14,184 bases of DNA, taken from positions 1 to 14,184 of the forward strand of contig JANWHJ010000016.1 in NCBI GenBank assembly GCA_025450475.1. The letters run 5' to 3'. The translations under genes and the position numbers were made by a program. This stretch comes from Nitrososphaera sp. GTDB lineage: Archaea; Thermoproteota; Nitrososphaeria; Nitrososphaerales; Nitrososphaeraceae. Below the pieces are notes generated by a model. The model was given only the letters and a program-made list of their open reading frames with translations. It did not search any database and was not told the origin of the DNA. Each line of letters begins with the position of its first letter. Position 1 is the stretch's first letter. Shown here piece by piece: positions 1 to 7,167 of the stretch.

Positions 1-42
1 GGCGTCCCACCGATAACCCCGATACCGCTTCAGCAGGCCTGA

Positions 43-972
43 CTACTTCGTATTGGTGTACTGGCGCTCGGCCCACTCGACTAAAGACAGGAGGTCCTTA
101 GCGACGTGGTCAGAATTCTCCTCGGCCACCGCCTGCAACTCCTGAGTGGCTAAGACAGCGATTCTGAGCTCGCCCTTCAGCCTTCCCTTCATAGCTTTGG
201 CAGTGGAGGAGAGGAACCTGAGCGACCCCTCGCCGGACGAAAATATGCAGACTAGCATCATGCCGTGTCTGTTGCTCCATACACGCGAGATGTAACGCTG
301 GAAGTCAATGTCGAAAAATGGATCGATCTGCTCTTCAACATCGCCAATATAGATCGAATTCCATCCAAGCGCCAAGAAGGCCACGGCCGCGCTCTTGGCC
401 ACATGGACCTTGTCGTAGGAGCCGGCCACAATGAGCACACTGGCGTTTCTCTTTTGCTCTTCCGGCCGGACATTGAACTTTACCAGATCTATCAGCTCTA
501 GCATCAGACTGAGCAGGAACGTCCTCTCTGATTTGTCTAGCCTGCCCCTGCTGTACAGCTCACCTATCGTGTTGACGGCCGGCACTATAACGTCTGTCAG
601 CAACCTTACTTGGTCAACATCAGAATTGAGCACACTCAAAAGGATCCTGCGTGCTAGTTCCTCTTCACCTATCAAAATGGCGTCTATCAGCTTTTGTTGC
701 ACCTGAACATAGTTGACCGGGAACTCGATGTCGGCGACTCCGGATTGGAGGAACCAAACATTTACGTTGCCAGTCTTTTTCTTTTTCACGAGGCCCACCG
801 CATGCATTACATCGAGGTATTTCGTTATCGTCATTCTGTTGATCCCGGTCATGCCCGCAAGCTCGATCCCAGACAGGCCGGTGCCCGCGCCTTGCAAAAC
901 GTCGACTATCTTGCGCTTGACCTCGTCGAGCGTGTAGCGCCGGTACACAACAGCTATCTCGACTTGCTTCAA
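43..972 (-). CDS. Winged-helix regulator with degenerate B12-binding-like module
   Basis: Likely a transcription regulator of 309 residues. Residues about 14-78 form a winged helix-turn-helix (recognition helix near residues 44-57, lysine-rich wing at 63-67). Residues about 88-166 match the four-helix cap that precedes cobalamin domains (GEEELARRIL, then a PAV-x-x-IGELY stretch). Residues about 176-300 resemble the Rossmann-like cobalamin-binding fold. This is the domain order of CarH-type light/B12 sensors. The usual ligands are not there: the cap motif W-x9-E-H reads Y140, R150, T151, and the DxHxxG loop is replaced by a segment with K188 and H190. It may therefore bind something else or nothing. 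The start is TTG at 972 (GTG at 948 is an alternative), 11 bases after the stop of the ACT-domain gene, so the two are probably co-transcribed. The fold assignment is by eye; the target is unknown. Confidence 0.75.
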   Translation of the reverse strand: MKQVEIAVVYRRYTLDEVKRKIVDVLQGAGTGLSGIELAGMTGINRMTITKYLDVMHAVGLVKKKKTGNVNVWFLQSGVADIEFPVNYVQVQQKLIDAILIGEEELARRILLSVLNSDVDQVRLLTDVIVPAVNTIGELYSRGRLDKSERTFLLSLMLELIDLVKFNVRPEEQKRNASVLIVAGSYDKVHVAKSAAVAFLALGWNSIYIGDVEEQIDPFFDIDFQRYISRVWSNRHGMMLVCIFSSGEGSLRFLSSTAKAMKGRLKGELRIAVLATQELQAVAEENSDHVAKDLLSLVEWAERQYTNTK

Positions 973-983
973 ATAAAACCTTT

Positions 984-1676
984 TTACCGGTGCTTTTTCT
1001 TCGGCATCTTCCGGGAGCCAGATATAAGATCCGTCAGCGCGTTGAACGCTTTGCCAACTTGGTCCATCCTAACAAGAACGATGGTGTCAGTGTAGCAGCT
1101 GACAGTGTCTTCGATGTTGATATGTCGTCTTGCAAGCTGGTTATAGAATGCGATGGCACACCCCGGAGTCTTGATTATCTCTTCGGGGCTATGGACTATT
1201 ATTGCCGCCAGATCATCTTCAATCTCCAGTATGTCGCCGTGCGCAAACATCGCCTTGACTTCGTCGAGCAACGCCTCGTCAAAAACGAGGGTGAGCGACA
1301 TGATACTTTCTGACATGCTGATAAAATTGCCGACGTTCTGCGTCATGGCTTTCGCGACTTTTTCGATTGTCTTCTTGCTCTTTTCCGCTGAGACCTTGGC
1401 CACATCGGTCCTAACGCTTATCGTGCTACCTGCTAGTATCGATGCTATCGGCTTTTCCGGTACGTTATAGTCTCGCCGTGATCTCTTGAGCGCGGTGATG
1501 ATGCTCTCAATGCTCGTGTTCTTGCCCCCAAGCAGCTGATCTACCTGGTGCTTGATTATCCGAGCTAGGGCGCTGATGTTGCAGTAGTCACGCTGGATCG
1601 AGTCCTGAAACGACAAGTCGTTGTTGACTACTTCTTTTACAGCGTTGGTTATCGACCTTTCGTTATTGACCAGCAT
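984..1676 (-). CDS. ACT-domain protein, predicted amino-acid-responsive regulator
   Basis: A 230-residue protein with an N-terminal helical, possibly DNA-binding-like, region (residues about 30-70, SALARIIKHQVD then SIESIITALKRS) and a C-terminal ACT domain (about 157-218). In the ACT domain the segment IIKTPGCAIAFYNQLARRHI is followed by the beta-strand pattern seen in aspartokinase-type ACT modules. ACT domains bind amino acids and change the activity of a partner. Similar archaeal proteins are described only as predicted regulators of amino-acid metabolism. The gene is divergent from argG, and its ATG lies inside the conserved control block at 1667-1726, so co-regulation with arginine/lysine genes is likely. 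The downstream helix-turn-helix gene follows after 11 bases. The basic tail (KMPKKKHR) is notable. No catalytic domain is visible. The function is inference from domain and context. Confidence 0.8.
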   Translation of the reverse strand: MLVNNERSITNAVKEVVNNDLSFQDSIQRDYCNISALARIIKHQVDQLLGGKNTSIESIITALKRSRRDYNVPEKPIASILAGSTISVRTDVAKVSAEKSKKTIEKVAKAMTQNVGNFISMSESIMSLTLVFDEALLDEVKAMFAHGDILEIEDDLAAIIVHSPEEIIKTPGCAIAFYNQLARRHINIEDTVSCYTDTIVLVRMDQVGKAFNALTDLISGSRKMPKKKHR

Positions 1677-1726
1677 TGGCCAATATCACCCTGATTTAGG
1701 TCATTCCTGACCAAAAAATATAAATG
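1667..1726. promoter_or_regulatory. Control block copy A: argG promoter and operator
   Basis: This 60-base block aligns without gaps to 4010-4069, with 45 identical positions. It opens with TGACCAG, continues TGGCCA, has GGTCA at 1699-1703 and TGACC at 1708-1712 (an inverted repeat with a 4-base gap), and ends in an A-rich BRE-like stretch and a TATA box (about 1714-1725). The first and last TGACC are 41 bases apart. The TATA box places transcription start near 1747, a few bases before the argG ATG at 1754. Read on the minus strand the same element gives a TTTATATT box suitably placed for the ACT-domain gene, so the promoter may be bidirectional. The binding protein is not known; the Lrp-type regulator at 7157 is the best candidate. 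Confidence 0.75.
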
Positions 1727-1753
1727 TAGTGTTTGGACCGCATCGGTATATTC

Positions 1754-2986
1754 ATGAGTAACGGCAAAGTAGTTCTGGCCTACTCGGGGGGTCTTGACAC
1801 TTCTGTATGCGTAAGGTATCTCCAAATGCTGAACAAACTCGACGTGATAACTGTTACGGTCGACTGCGGCCAGGAAGACGACTTTAAGGAAATTGAAAAG
1901 AAATCGAAAGCCATGGGCGCGGTAAAGCATGTCTACATCGACGCCCGAGAAGAGTTTGCTCGTGACTATGTTGCGCCAAGCATCAAGGCCAATGGCTTGT
2001 ACCAGAACAAGTACCCGCTTGCGACTGCGCTTGCGCGCCCGCTGATTGCTGCAAAGGCAGTCGAAATAGCAAATAATGAAGGCGCTACTTCAATCGCTCA
2101 CGGCTGCACCGGCAAGGGCAATGATCAGATAAGGTTCGATGTGACAATGCACGCGCTCAATCCGAAGCTAAAGATAATCGCGCCGATCAGAGACATGAAT
2201 CTTTCACGCGACGTCGAATTGAAGTTTGCGAAGGAACAAAACATACCGATAAGTGCAGAGGCCAAGAAATACAGCATTGACCTCAACCTCTGGGGCAGGG
2301 CAGTTGAGGGTGGCAACATAGAGGACGCTGACTCTGAGCCGCCGGAAGAGGCATTCCAGTTCATCAACTTCAAGAACGACAAGACTGGTTACATTGAAAT
2401 TGAGTTCGAGGAGGGCGTACCAGTAGCTTCGGATGGCAGGCGCATGTCCCTAATTAGTCTTCTTCAATACGTCAACAACAAAGCTGGCGAGCACGGAGTG
2501 GGCATCGTCGACCACATAGAAGACCGCGTCGTGGGAATAAAGTCAAGGGAAGTATATGAAGCACCGGCAGCAGTCACGATAATCGAAGCGCATAGAGATC
2601 TCGAAAAGATGGTACTGACAAAGCATGAGCTCGCGTTTAAGCGGATAGTTGACGAGCAATGGAGCTGGCTCGTCTACTCCGGATTGTGGCAGGACCCGCT
2701 CCGCATAGCACTGGATAAGTTTATAGATGCTACTCAATCCCGAGTTTCAGGAAAAGTAAGACTGAGAATGCAAAAGGGATCTCTCCGCGTGGTTGGAAGG
2801 AAATCAGAATATTCCCTATATAAAAGCGATCTGGCGACTTATGCCGCGGGGTCGACCTTCGACCAAAAACAGGCGAAGGGATTCGTCGAGCTTTGGGGTC
2901 TTCAGTCCATCATCGCAAACTCGATGGCTGCAAACGCGACTTCAGACAAAAAACAAAAAGGGGTAACAAATGATATCAAAAGTTGA
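1754..2986 (+). CDS. argG: Argininosuccinate synthase
   Basis: Joins citrulline and aspartate, using ATP, to give argininosuccinate in the penultimate step of arginine synthesis; cytoplasmic. The protein has 410 residues from this start, the usual size. The PP-loop SGGLDTS is at residues 11-17, GLYQNKYPLATALARPLI begins at residue 81, and the AHGCTGKGNDQ motif is at 115-125. A TTG at 1733 in the same frame would add seven residues, but it lies before the expected transcription start, and the family N-terminus begins just before KVVLAYSGG, so ATG 1754 is chosen. The mRNA would have almost no leader. The last 17 bases overlap lysW in another frame, giving a polar lysine-rich C-terminal tail. 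It heads the first operon and is controlled by the block at 1667-1726. Confidence 0.96.
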   Translation: MSNGKVVLAYSGGLDTSVCVRYLQMLNKLDVITVTVDCGQEDDFKEIEKKSKAMGAVKHVYIDAREEFARDYVAPSIKANGLYQNKYPLATALARPLIAAKAVEIANNEGATSIAHGCTGKGNDQIRFDVTMHALNPKLKIIAPIRDMNLSRDVELKFAKEQNIPISAEAKKYSIDLNLWGRAVEGGNIEDADSEPPEEAFQFINFKNDKTGYIEIEFEEGVPVASDGRRMSLISLLQYVNNKAGEHGVGIVDHIEDRVVGIKSREVYEAPAAVTIIEAHRDLEKMVLTKHELAFKRIVDEQWSWLVYSGLWQDPLRIALDKFIDATQSRVSGKVRLRMQKGSLRVVGRKSEYSLYKSDLATYAAGSTFDQKQAKGFVELWGLQSIIANSMAANATSDKKQKGVTNDIKS

Positions 2987-3149
2987 ATGCAAAGAATGTG
3001 GCGCCGACATCAACGTTCCAGAAGACACGGTCGTTGGAGAAATAGTTACCTGTCCTGACTGTGGTGGCGATTATGAGGTTGCCTCAAAGAATGGCGATAA
3101 GGTAGAGCTGAAGACGGCTGAAACTGTAGGCGAAGACTGGGGACAATAA
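2970..3149 (+). CDS. lysW: Amino-group carrier protein LysW/ArgW
   Basis: A 59-residue acidic carrier protein. In the LysW pathway the alpha-amino group of alpha-aminoadipate or glutamate is joined to the side-chain carboxyl of the carrier's C-terminal Glu, protecting it while downstream enzymes act. The sequence shows a zinc ribbon with Cys7, Cys10, Cys28 and Cys31, an acidic body, and the signature end EDWG. The last residue is Gln (codon CAA at 3144-3146), not the Glu expected for chemistry. The gene begins 17 bases inside argG after a G-rich ribosome-binding stretch (2960-2963), and its stop TAA shares its final A with the ATG of lysX. It is too short for many gene callers. The identity is secure from the Cys pairs, the EDWG end and the neighbouring lysX. 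Confidence 0.93.
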   Translation: MISKVECKECGADINVPEDTVVGEIVTCPDCGGDYEVASKNGDKVELKTAETVGEDWGQ

Positions 3150-4009
3150 TGGTAGAGCTTTCCATCATTTACGACAAGGTGCGCTTTGAAGAGAAGGTCC
3201 TATACGAAAAGGCGCAGAGCATGGGAATAAAGGCGCAGATTGTGGATGCTAAGACTGTCACGATAAGCACTGACAGTAAGAGGAAGGATTTTGCTTTTGG
3301 CGACGTGATAATGCAGAGGAGCGTGAGCCACTACCGCGGGCTCTACTTAACAGCCTGCCTCGAGCACCTCGGCTTTAAGGTGATTAACAAATTCAAAGTT
3401 GCCGAGACTTGCGGCAACAAGCTGATAACCTCACTTGCGCTGTCTGGGAGCAACGTTCCGACTCCAAGGACGCAGTTTGCGTTCAGCGCCGAGGGAGCGC
3501 TTGAAATAATACACAACACTGGCCTGCCGCTCGTCCTCAAGCCGATCGTGGGCTCATGGGGGAGAGGTGTGTTCCCGCTGCGCGACGAAGAGACCGCCGG
3601 GATGATCGTTGAGATGAGAGAAGAGGACGACAGCCCGTTTGCCCGCATATACTATGTGCAAGAGATGATCGACAGGCCACCGCGTGACCTCCGGTGCATC
3701 GTGGTCGGCAACAGGGTAGTCACAGCAATCTACCGTTATTCGGCAGAAAAAGAGTGGCGCACGAACGTCGCCCGCGGAGGCAAGGCAGAACTTGCGCCTA
3801 TAACAAAAGAGCTGGAAGATCTGGCTATAAAAGCAGCCAAGGCCGTTGGCGGTGGAATCGTGGGCGTGGACATGATGGAAGACAAGAAACGCGGGCTCAT
3901 TGTACATGAAGTCAACAATACCGTCGAATTCCACGGAGCAGCCAGCGTGTCAAAAACCGACATTCCCGCCGCAATGATAGACTATGCAGTCAGGATCGCA
4001 AAGAAGTAA
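3149..4009 (+). CDS. lysX: LysX/ArgX-type ATP-grasp ligase (LysW–amino acid ligase)
   Basis: ATP-dependent ligase that couples alpha-aminoadipate (lysine branch) and/or glutamate (arginine branch) to the C-terminus of LysW. It has 286 residues, the family length. It aligns along its whole length with remembered LysX sequences: N-terminal YDKVRFEEKVLYEKA, SHYRGL at 60-65, ATP-grasp lysine and glycine loop KPIVGSWGRG at 131-140, YVQEMIDRPPRDLR from 169, TNVARGG at 205-211, and metal-binding D241, E254, N256. The segment before ARGG helps set substrate choice in this family, but I cannot decide between Lys and Arg substrates from it. Context with argG favours at least the arginine role; dual use is plausible. 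It overlaps the lysW stop by one base and ends directly before control block B. Confidence 0.93.
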   Translation: MVELSIIYDKVRFEEKVLYEKAQSMGIKAQIVDAKTVTISTDSKRKDFAFGDVIMQRSVSHYRGLYLTACLEHLGFKVINKFKVAETCGNKLITSLALSGSNVPTPRTQFAFSAEGALEIIHNTGLPLVLKPIVGSWGRGVFPLRDEETAGMIVEMREEDDSPFARIYYVQEMIDRPPRDLRCIVVGNRVVTAIYRYSAEKEWRTNVARGGKAELAPITKELEDLAIKAAKAVGGGIVGVDMMEDKKRGLIVHEVNNTVEFHGAASVSKTDIPAAMIDYAVRIAKK

Positions 4010-4069
4010 TGACCAGTTCTGGCCTTTATTGACCCGCAATAGGTTATATCTGACCAAAAAATATAAATG
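4010..4069 (+). promoter_or_regulatory. Control block copy B: argC operon promoter and operator
   Basis: Second copy of the block at 1667-1726, beginning immediately after the lysX stop codon. It holds TGACC at 4010, 4030 and 4051, that is 20 and 21 bases apart and so on one face of the helix, plus GGTTA at 4042-4046 facing the last one. The final 20 bases, CTGACCAAAAAATATAAATG, are identical to copy A and contain the BRE/TATA region. Transcription should start near 4090-4098. The helically phased half-sites suit cooperative binding by an Lrp-type octamer overlapping the TATA box, which would give repression. That mechanism is inference. Confidence 0.75.
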
Positions 4070-4097
4070 AGGATTTTTGACGCGGAAATTCTATAAC

Positions 4098-4133
4098 ATG
4101 CACAATCTTGACGTAACAATGGAGAACTGCTAG
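4098..4133 (+). CDS. Candidate 11-residue leader ORF before argC
   Basis: ATG at 4098 opens a reading frame of 11 codons (MHNLDVTMENC) ended by TAG at 4131-4133, directly followed by the argC ATG and in the same frame. The ATG is 28 bases after control block B, while the argG ATG is 27 bases after copy A, so this is where a leaderless start codon would be expected. The ORF also contains the GGAG (4121-4124) that can serve as ribosome-binding site for argC. It has no Arg or Lys codons, which argues against classical attenuation. It could also be a chance ORF in a short leader. Confidence 0.35.
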   Translation: MHNLDVTMENC

Positions 4134-5189
4134 ATGCTGAAGATTGGAGTAGTCGGTGCTTCCGGGTACGTGGGTGGCGAGCTGTTACGCCTACTGGTCA
4201 CCCACCCAAAGATAGAGGTGAGTATGGTAACGTCACGGCAAAAGGCCGGCGACTATGTACACCGCGTCCATCCGAGCCTAAAGGGGTTCATTGACATCAC
4301 ATTCTCGCCGATGGACATGGACAAGCTATCAAGTACGTGTGACATCGTCTTCACGTCGGTGCCGCACGGCAAGGCTAACAAGATAGTCAAGGACCTATAC
4401 GACAGAGGGATGAAGGTGATCGATCTATCCGCCGACTTTCGTCTCAAGAACCCGAAGGACTATGTCAAGTGGTACGGCTGGGAGCACCCGTTCCCGGACA
4501 TGCTGAGCAAATCTGTCTATGGCGTGCCAGAACTCCACCGCGATGAGATAAAGAAGGCACAACTGGTGTCGTGTCCAGGCTGCATGGCAGTGACATCACT
4601 CCTTGCGATAAAGCCCCTGATTGAAAACAACCTGATCGACACAGAACACATAGTGGTGGACAGTAAGATCGGCTCGTCTGGCGCGGGCGCAAAGGCCACT
4701 GCCGGCACACATCACGCGATGCGCTACGGAGTGGTCAGGCCGTACAAGCCAGCAAAGCACAGGCACACCGGTGAAATCGAGCAAGAGCTTTCCGCGATAG
4801 CGAAAAAGCAAATCAAGGTTAGCATGAGTCCACATGCGGTCAACATCGTGAGGGGCATACTGACAACCAACCACACGTTCATGAAAAGGCCGGTTGAAGA
4901 GCTCGAGCTGTGGAAAATGTATCGCAATTCGTACAAGGGCGAGCCATTTATCAGACTCATACGCGACAAGAAGGGACTCTACAAGTTCCCAGACCCAAAG
5001 TTTGTTGTGGGATCGAACTTCTGCGATGTGGGCTTCGACATCGACGAATACAACCAGAGGATAGTGGCCCTTTCAGCATCTGACAACCTTATGAAGGGTG
5101 CAGCCGGCTCTGCCATACAGATCATGAATGTAATGTCCAACTACGAAGAGACAGAAGGGCTGAAATACACTCCGTTAACACCGGTATGA
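4134..5189 (+). CDS. argC: LysW-linked glutamyl/aminoadipyl phosphate reductase
   Basis: NADPH-dependent reductase that turns the carrier-bound gamma-glutamyl or aminoadipyl phosphate into the semialdehyde (ArgC/LysY family). It has 351 residues, family length. Nucleotide-binding GASGYVGG is at residues 8-15, the strand VIDLSADFRL follows at 95-104, the catalytic Cys is C150 in SCPGCMA, and the conserved KHRHTGEIEQEL begins at 208. The CPGCMA form and the lysW/lysX neighbours point to LysW-bound substrates rather than free N-acetylglutamyl phosphate. GGAG at 4121-4124 is a fitting ribosome-binding site, nine bases before the ATG. It ends with an ATGA overlap into the kinase gene, implying translational coupling. 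It may serve both lysine and arginine routes. Confidence 0.93.
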   Translation: MLKIGVVGASGYVGGELLRLLVTHPKIEVSMVTSRQKAGDYVHRVHPSLKGFIDITFSPMDMDKLSSTCDIVFTSVPHGKANKIVKDLYDRGMKVIDLSADFRLKNPKDYVKWYGWEHPFPDMLSKSVYGVPELHRDEIKKAQLVSCPGCMAVTSLLAIKPLIENNLIDTEHIVVDSKIGSSGAGAKATAGTHHAMRYGVVRPYKPAKHRHTGEIEQELSAIAKKQIKVSMSPHAVNIVRGILTTNHTFMKRPVEELELWKMYRNSYKGEPFIRLIRDKKGLYKFPDPKFVVGSNFCDVGFDIDEYNQRIVALSASDNLMKGAAGSAIQIMNVMSNYEETEGLKYTPLTPV

Positions 5190-5989
5190 TAGTCATAAAA
5201 ATAGGCGGGAGTGTCGTCGATGGGCTACATCCCTCAACCCTTGCAGACATCAAGGCGATTGCTGACAAGAACAAGCTTGTATTCGTGCACGGCGGTGGAA
5301 AAGAAGTAACTGCGATTGCAACAAAGCTGGGCAAGGAGCAGAAATTCATAGTGTCGCCCGGGGGCGTGCGAAGCCGGTACACGGACAGAGAAACCGCGGA
5401 CATTTACACGATGGTAATGTCAGGCAAGATTAACAAGGTGATTACTGGCATGTTCCTCAGGCAGGGAATAAGGGCCGTAGGAATCGCGGGGATTGACGGA
5501 GGCATGCTGAAGGCAGAGCGCAAGAAGAAACTATTGATAATAAATGAAAAGGGGAGAAAGATGATGATCGACGGCGGTTACACCGGCAAGATAAATGCGG
5601 TCGACCCCGGGCTATTGCACAATCTGGTTGACAACGGCTATGTACCAGTGGTGTCTCCGATCGCCCTGAGCGAAGAATACGATTCCCTGAACGTCGACGG
5701 CGACAGGGCGGCGGCGTACGTCGCTGGCGGTGTCAAGGCTGAGAAAGTGATATTTATCACAAACGTTAACGGGTTGATGCTCAACGAAAAGCTGGTCACA
5801 AGGATGACGCTCGAGCAGGCAAAAGAGGCGCTCCCAAAGATTGGGTTTGGCATGGAAAAGAAGGTTCTTGCTTGCACCGAGGCCCTTGAGATGGGGGTCG
5901 AGGAAGCGATTATCGCGTCAGGCCAGGTCGATAAGCCAGTCTCGTCAGCCATTGCACACACCAACTGCACGGTGATAACCCCGAAATGA
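5186..5989 (+). CDS. argB: LysW-linked glutamate/aminoadipate kinase
   Basis: Amino-acid kinase of the ArgB/LysZ family that phosphorylates the side-chain carboxyl of LysW-bound glutamate or aminoadipate. It has 267 residues, typical of the LysZ branch. ATP-binding KIGGS is at residues 5-9, VHGGGKEV starts at 34, the substrate-loop SPGGVRSRYTD is at 57-67, and NVDGDRAAAYVAGG (residues 169-182) carries the catalytic Asp region. There is no N-terminal extension of the kind linked to arginine feedback in bacterial ArgB, so feedback may act on transcription or on the ligase instead. The ATG overlaps the argC stop by four bases, and its own TGA overlaps the ATG of the aminotransferase gene. Confidence 0.93.
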   Translation: MIVIKIGGSVVDGLHPSTLADIKAIADKNKLVFVHGGGKEVTAIATKLGKEQKFIVSPGGVRSRYTDRETADIYTMVMSGKINKVITGMFLRQGIRAVGIAGIDGGMLKAERKKKLLIINEKGRKMMIDGGYTGKINAVDPGLLHNLVDNGYVPVVSPIALSEEYDSLNVDGDRAAAYVAGGVKAEKVIFITNVNGLMLNEKLVTRMTLEQAKEALPKIGFGMEKKVLACTEALEMGVEEAIIASGQVDKPVSSAIAHTNCTVITPK

Positions 5990-7167
5990 GCGGGGAAGAC
6001 CGGCACTTGGCAGCACTTTACCAAAGGTTTCCCGTGAACCTTGCAAGAGGCAAGGGCGCAAGGGTATGGGACACTAGTGGCAAGGAATACATTGACTGCA
6101 TGGGAGGCTATGGCGTCGCCCTAGTCGGCCACTGCAACGACAGGGTGGTTGCCGCAATCAAAAAGCAGGTTGACATGCTGATCACGGCTCACATGTCGGT
6201 TTACAACGACACGCGGTTAAAGTTCATGGAGAAAATGTCGTCGATAACTCCGCCCGGTCTGAGCAAGATGTTCTTCACAAACAGCGGAGCCGAGTCTGTC
6301 GAAGGAGCACTAAAGTTTGCAAGAAAGTACTCCGGCAAGCATGGCGTGATAGCCATGAACGGTGGGTACCACGGCAAGACGTTTGGCGCGCTTTCTGTCA
6401 CTTACAACGAAAAGTACCGCAAGTCGTTCATGCCGCTCTTGGAGGGGGTAAAGTTCGTCCCCTACAGCGACCCTTCAAAACTGGAAGAAGCAATCGACGC
6501 CACAACCGGCACTGTCATCTTGGAGCCTATACAGGGCGAGACAGGCATCATTGTGCCACCTGACAACCTCCTGCCAAAAATAAGGGAGATCTGCAACCGG
6601 CGCAATCTTGTTCTGGTGTTCGACGAGATTCAGGCAGGACTTGGCAGGACGGGCAAGATGTGGGCAGGGCAGAACTGGAACACCACGCCGGACATTATGT
6701 GCTTGGCAAAAGGAATTGCCGGTGGAATCCCAATGGGACTCATATCGGCAAAGCCAGAGATAATGGAAGCAACAAAGCTCGGAGAACACTCATCAACTTT
6801 TGGCGGAAGCCCAATAGCGTGCGCTGCAGGGGTTGCCACTCTTGAAGCGCTGACCGATGATAAGCTGGTTGAAAATGCAGCAAAGGTCGGAAAGCATTTT
6901 AAGGAGAATCTCAGCCGGTTGAAGGAGAAGCACAAGATAATCCGGGAGGTGAGAGGTCTTGGCATGATGCTTGCGGCAGAACTCCGCTTTGAGGTGAGGG
7001 ACGTGCTCTTTGACGGAATTCGCAACGGGTTGCTGATGTTATATTCGGGAAGAAACATCATTAGACTTCTTCCGCCACTTGTGATGGATGAAACGACTGT
7101 TTCCCGCGCAGTTGATATATTGGACGGTGTATTGACTAGCGAGGAGAAGAGAAGGAATGTCAGCTAA
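5986..7167 (+). CDS. argD: LysW-linked ornithine/lysine aminotransferase
   Basis: Class III PLP aminotransferase (ArgD/LysJ) that converts carrier-bound glutamate or aminoadipate semialdehyde to the ornithine or lysine adduct, with glutamate as the usual amino donor. It has 393 residues. The sequence shows TNSGAESVEGALK at 98-110 (phosphate cup), GGYHGKTFGALS at 126-137, VFDEIQAGLGRTG at 211-223 with the PLP-contacting Asp213, and the Schiff-base lysine K242 in CLAKGIAGG. There is a four-base ATGA overlap with the kinase gene, and an 11-base overlap with the regulator gene that follows. The pathway assignment rests on the operon, since acetylornithine, ornithine and GABA transaminases share these motifs. 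Confidence 0.92.
   Translation: MSGEDRHLAALYQRFPVNLARGKGARVWDTSGKEYIDCMGGYGVALVGHCNDRVVAAIKKQVDMLITAHMSVYNDTRLKFMEKMSSITPPGLSKMFFTNSGAESVEGALKFARKYSGKHGVIAMNGGYHGKTFGALSVTYNEKYRKSFMPLLEGVKFVPYSDPSKLEEAIDATTGTVILEPIQGETGIIVPPDNLLPKIREICNRRNLVLVFDEIQAGLGRTGKMWAGQNWNTTPDIMCLAKGIAGGIPMGLISAKPEIMEATKLGEHSSTFGGSPIACAAGVATLEALTDDKLVENAAKVGKHFKENLSRLKEKHKIIREVRGLGMMLAAELRFEVRDVLFDGIRNGLLMLYSGRNIIRLLPPLVMDETTVSRAVDILDGVLTSEEKRRNVS

Noticed and set aside
694..1095. Plus-strand ORF spanning the ends of the two minus-strand regulators
   Set aside because: It is antisense to two genes with recognisable domains, and has no start signal or recognisable motif.
1733..1753. TTG start for argG seven codons upstream of the ATG
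   Set aside because: It lies only about 10 bases after the TATA box, before the expected transcription start, and ArgG proteins begin just before KVVLAYSGG.
1677..1753. Lysine riboswitch or other RNA switch before argG
   Set aside because: The predicted leader is only a few bases, leaving no room for an aptamer; the conserved signal lies upstream of the transcription start.
4596..4969. Minus-strand ORFs within argC
   Set aside because: They are antisense to a gene with full ArgC motifs, and their Cys/His/Arg-rich composition is typical of shadow frames.
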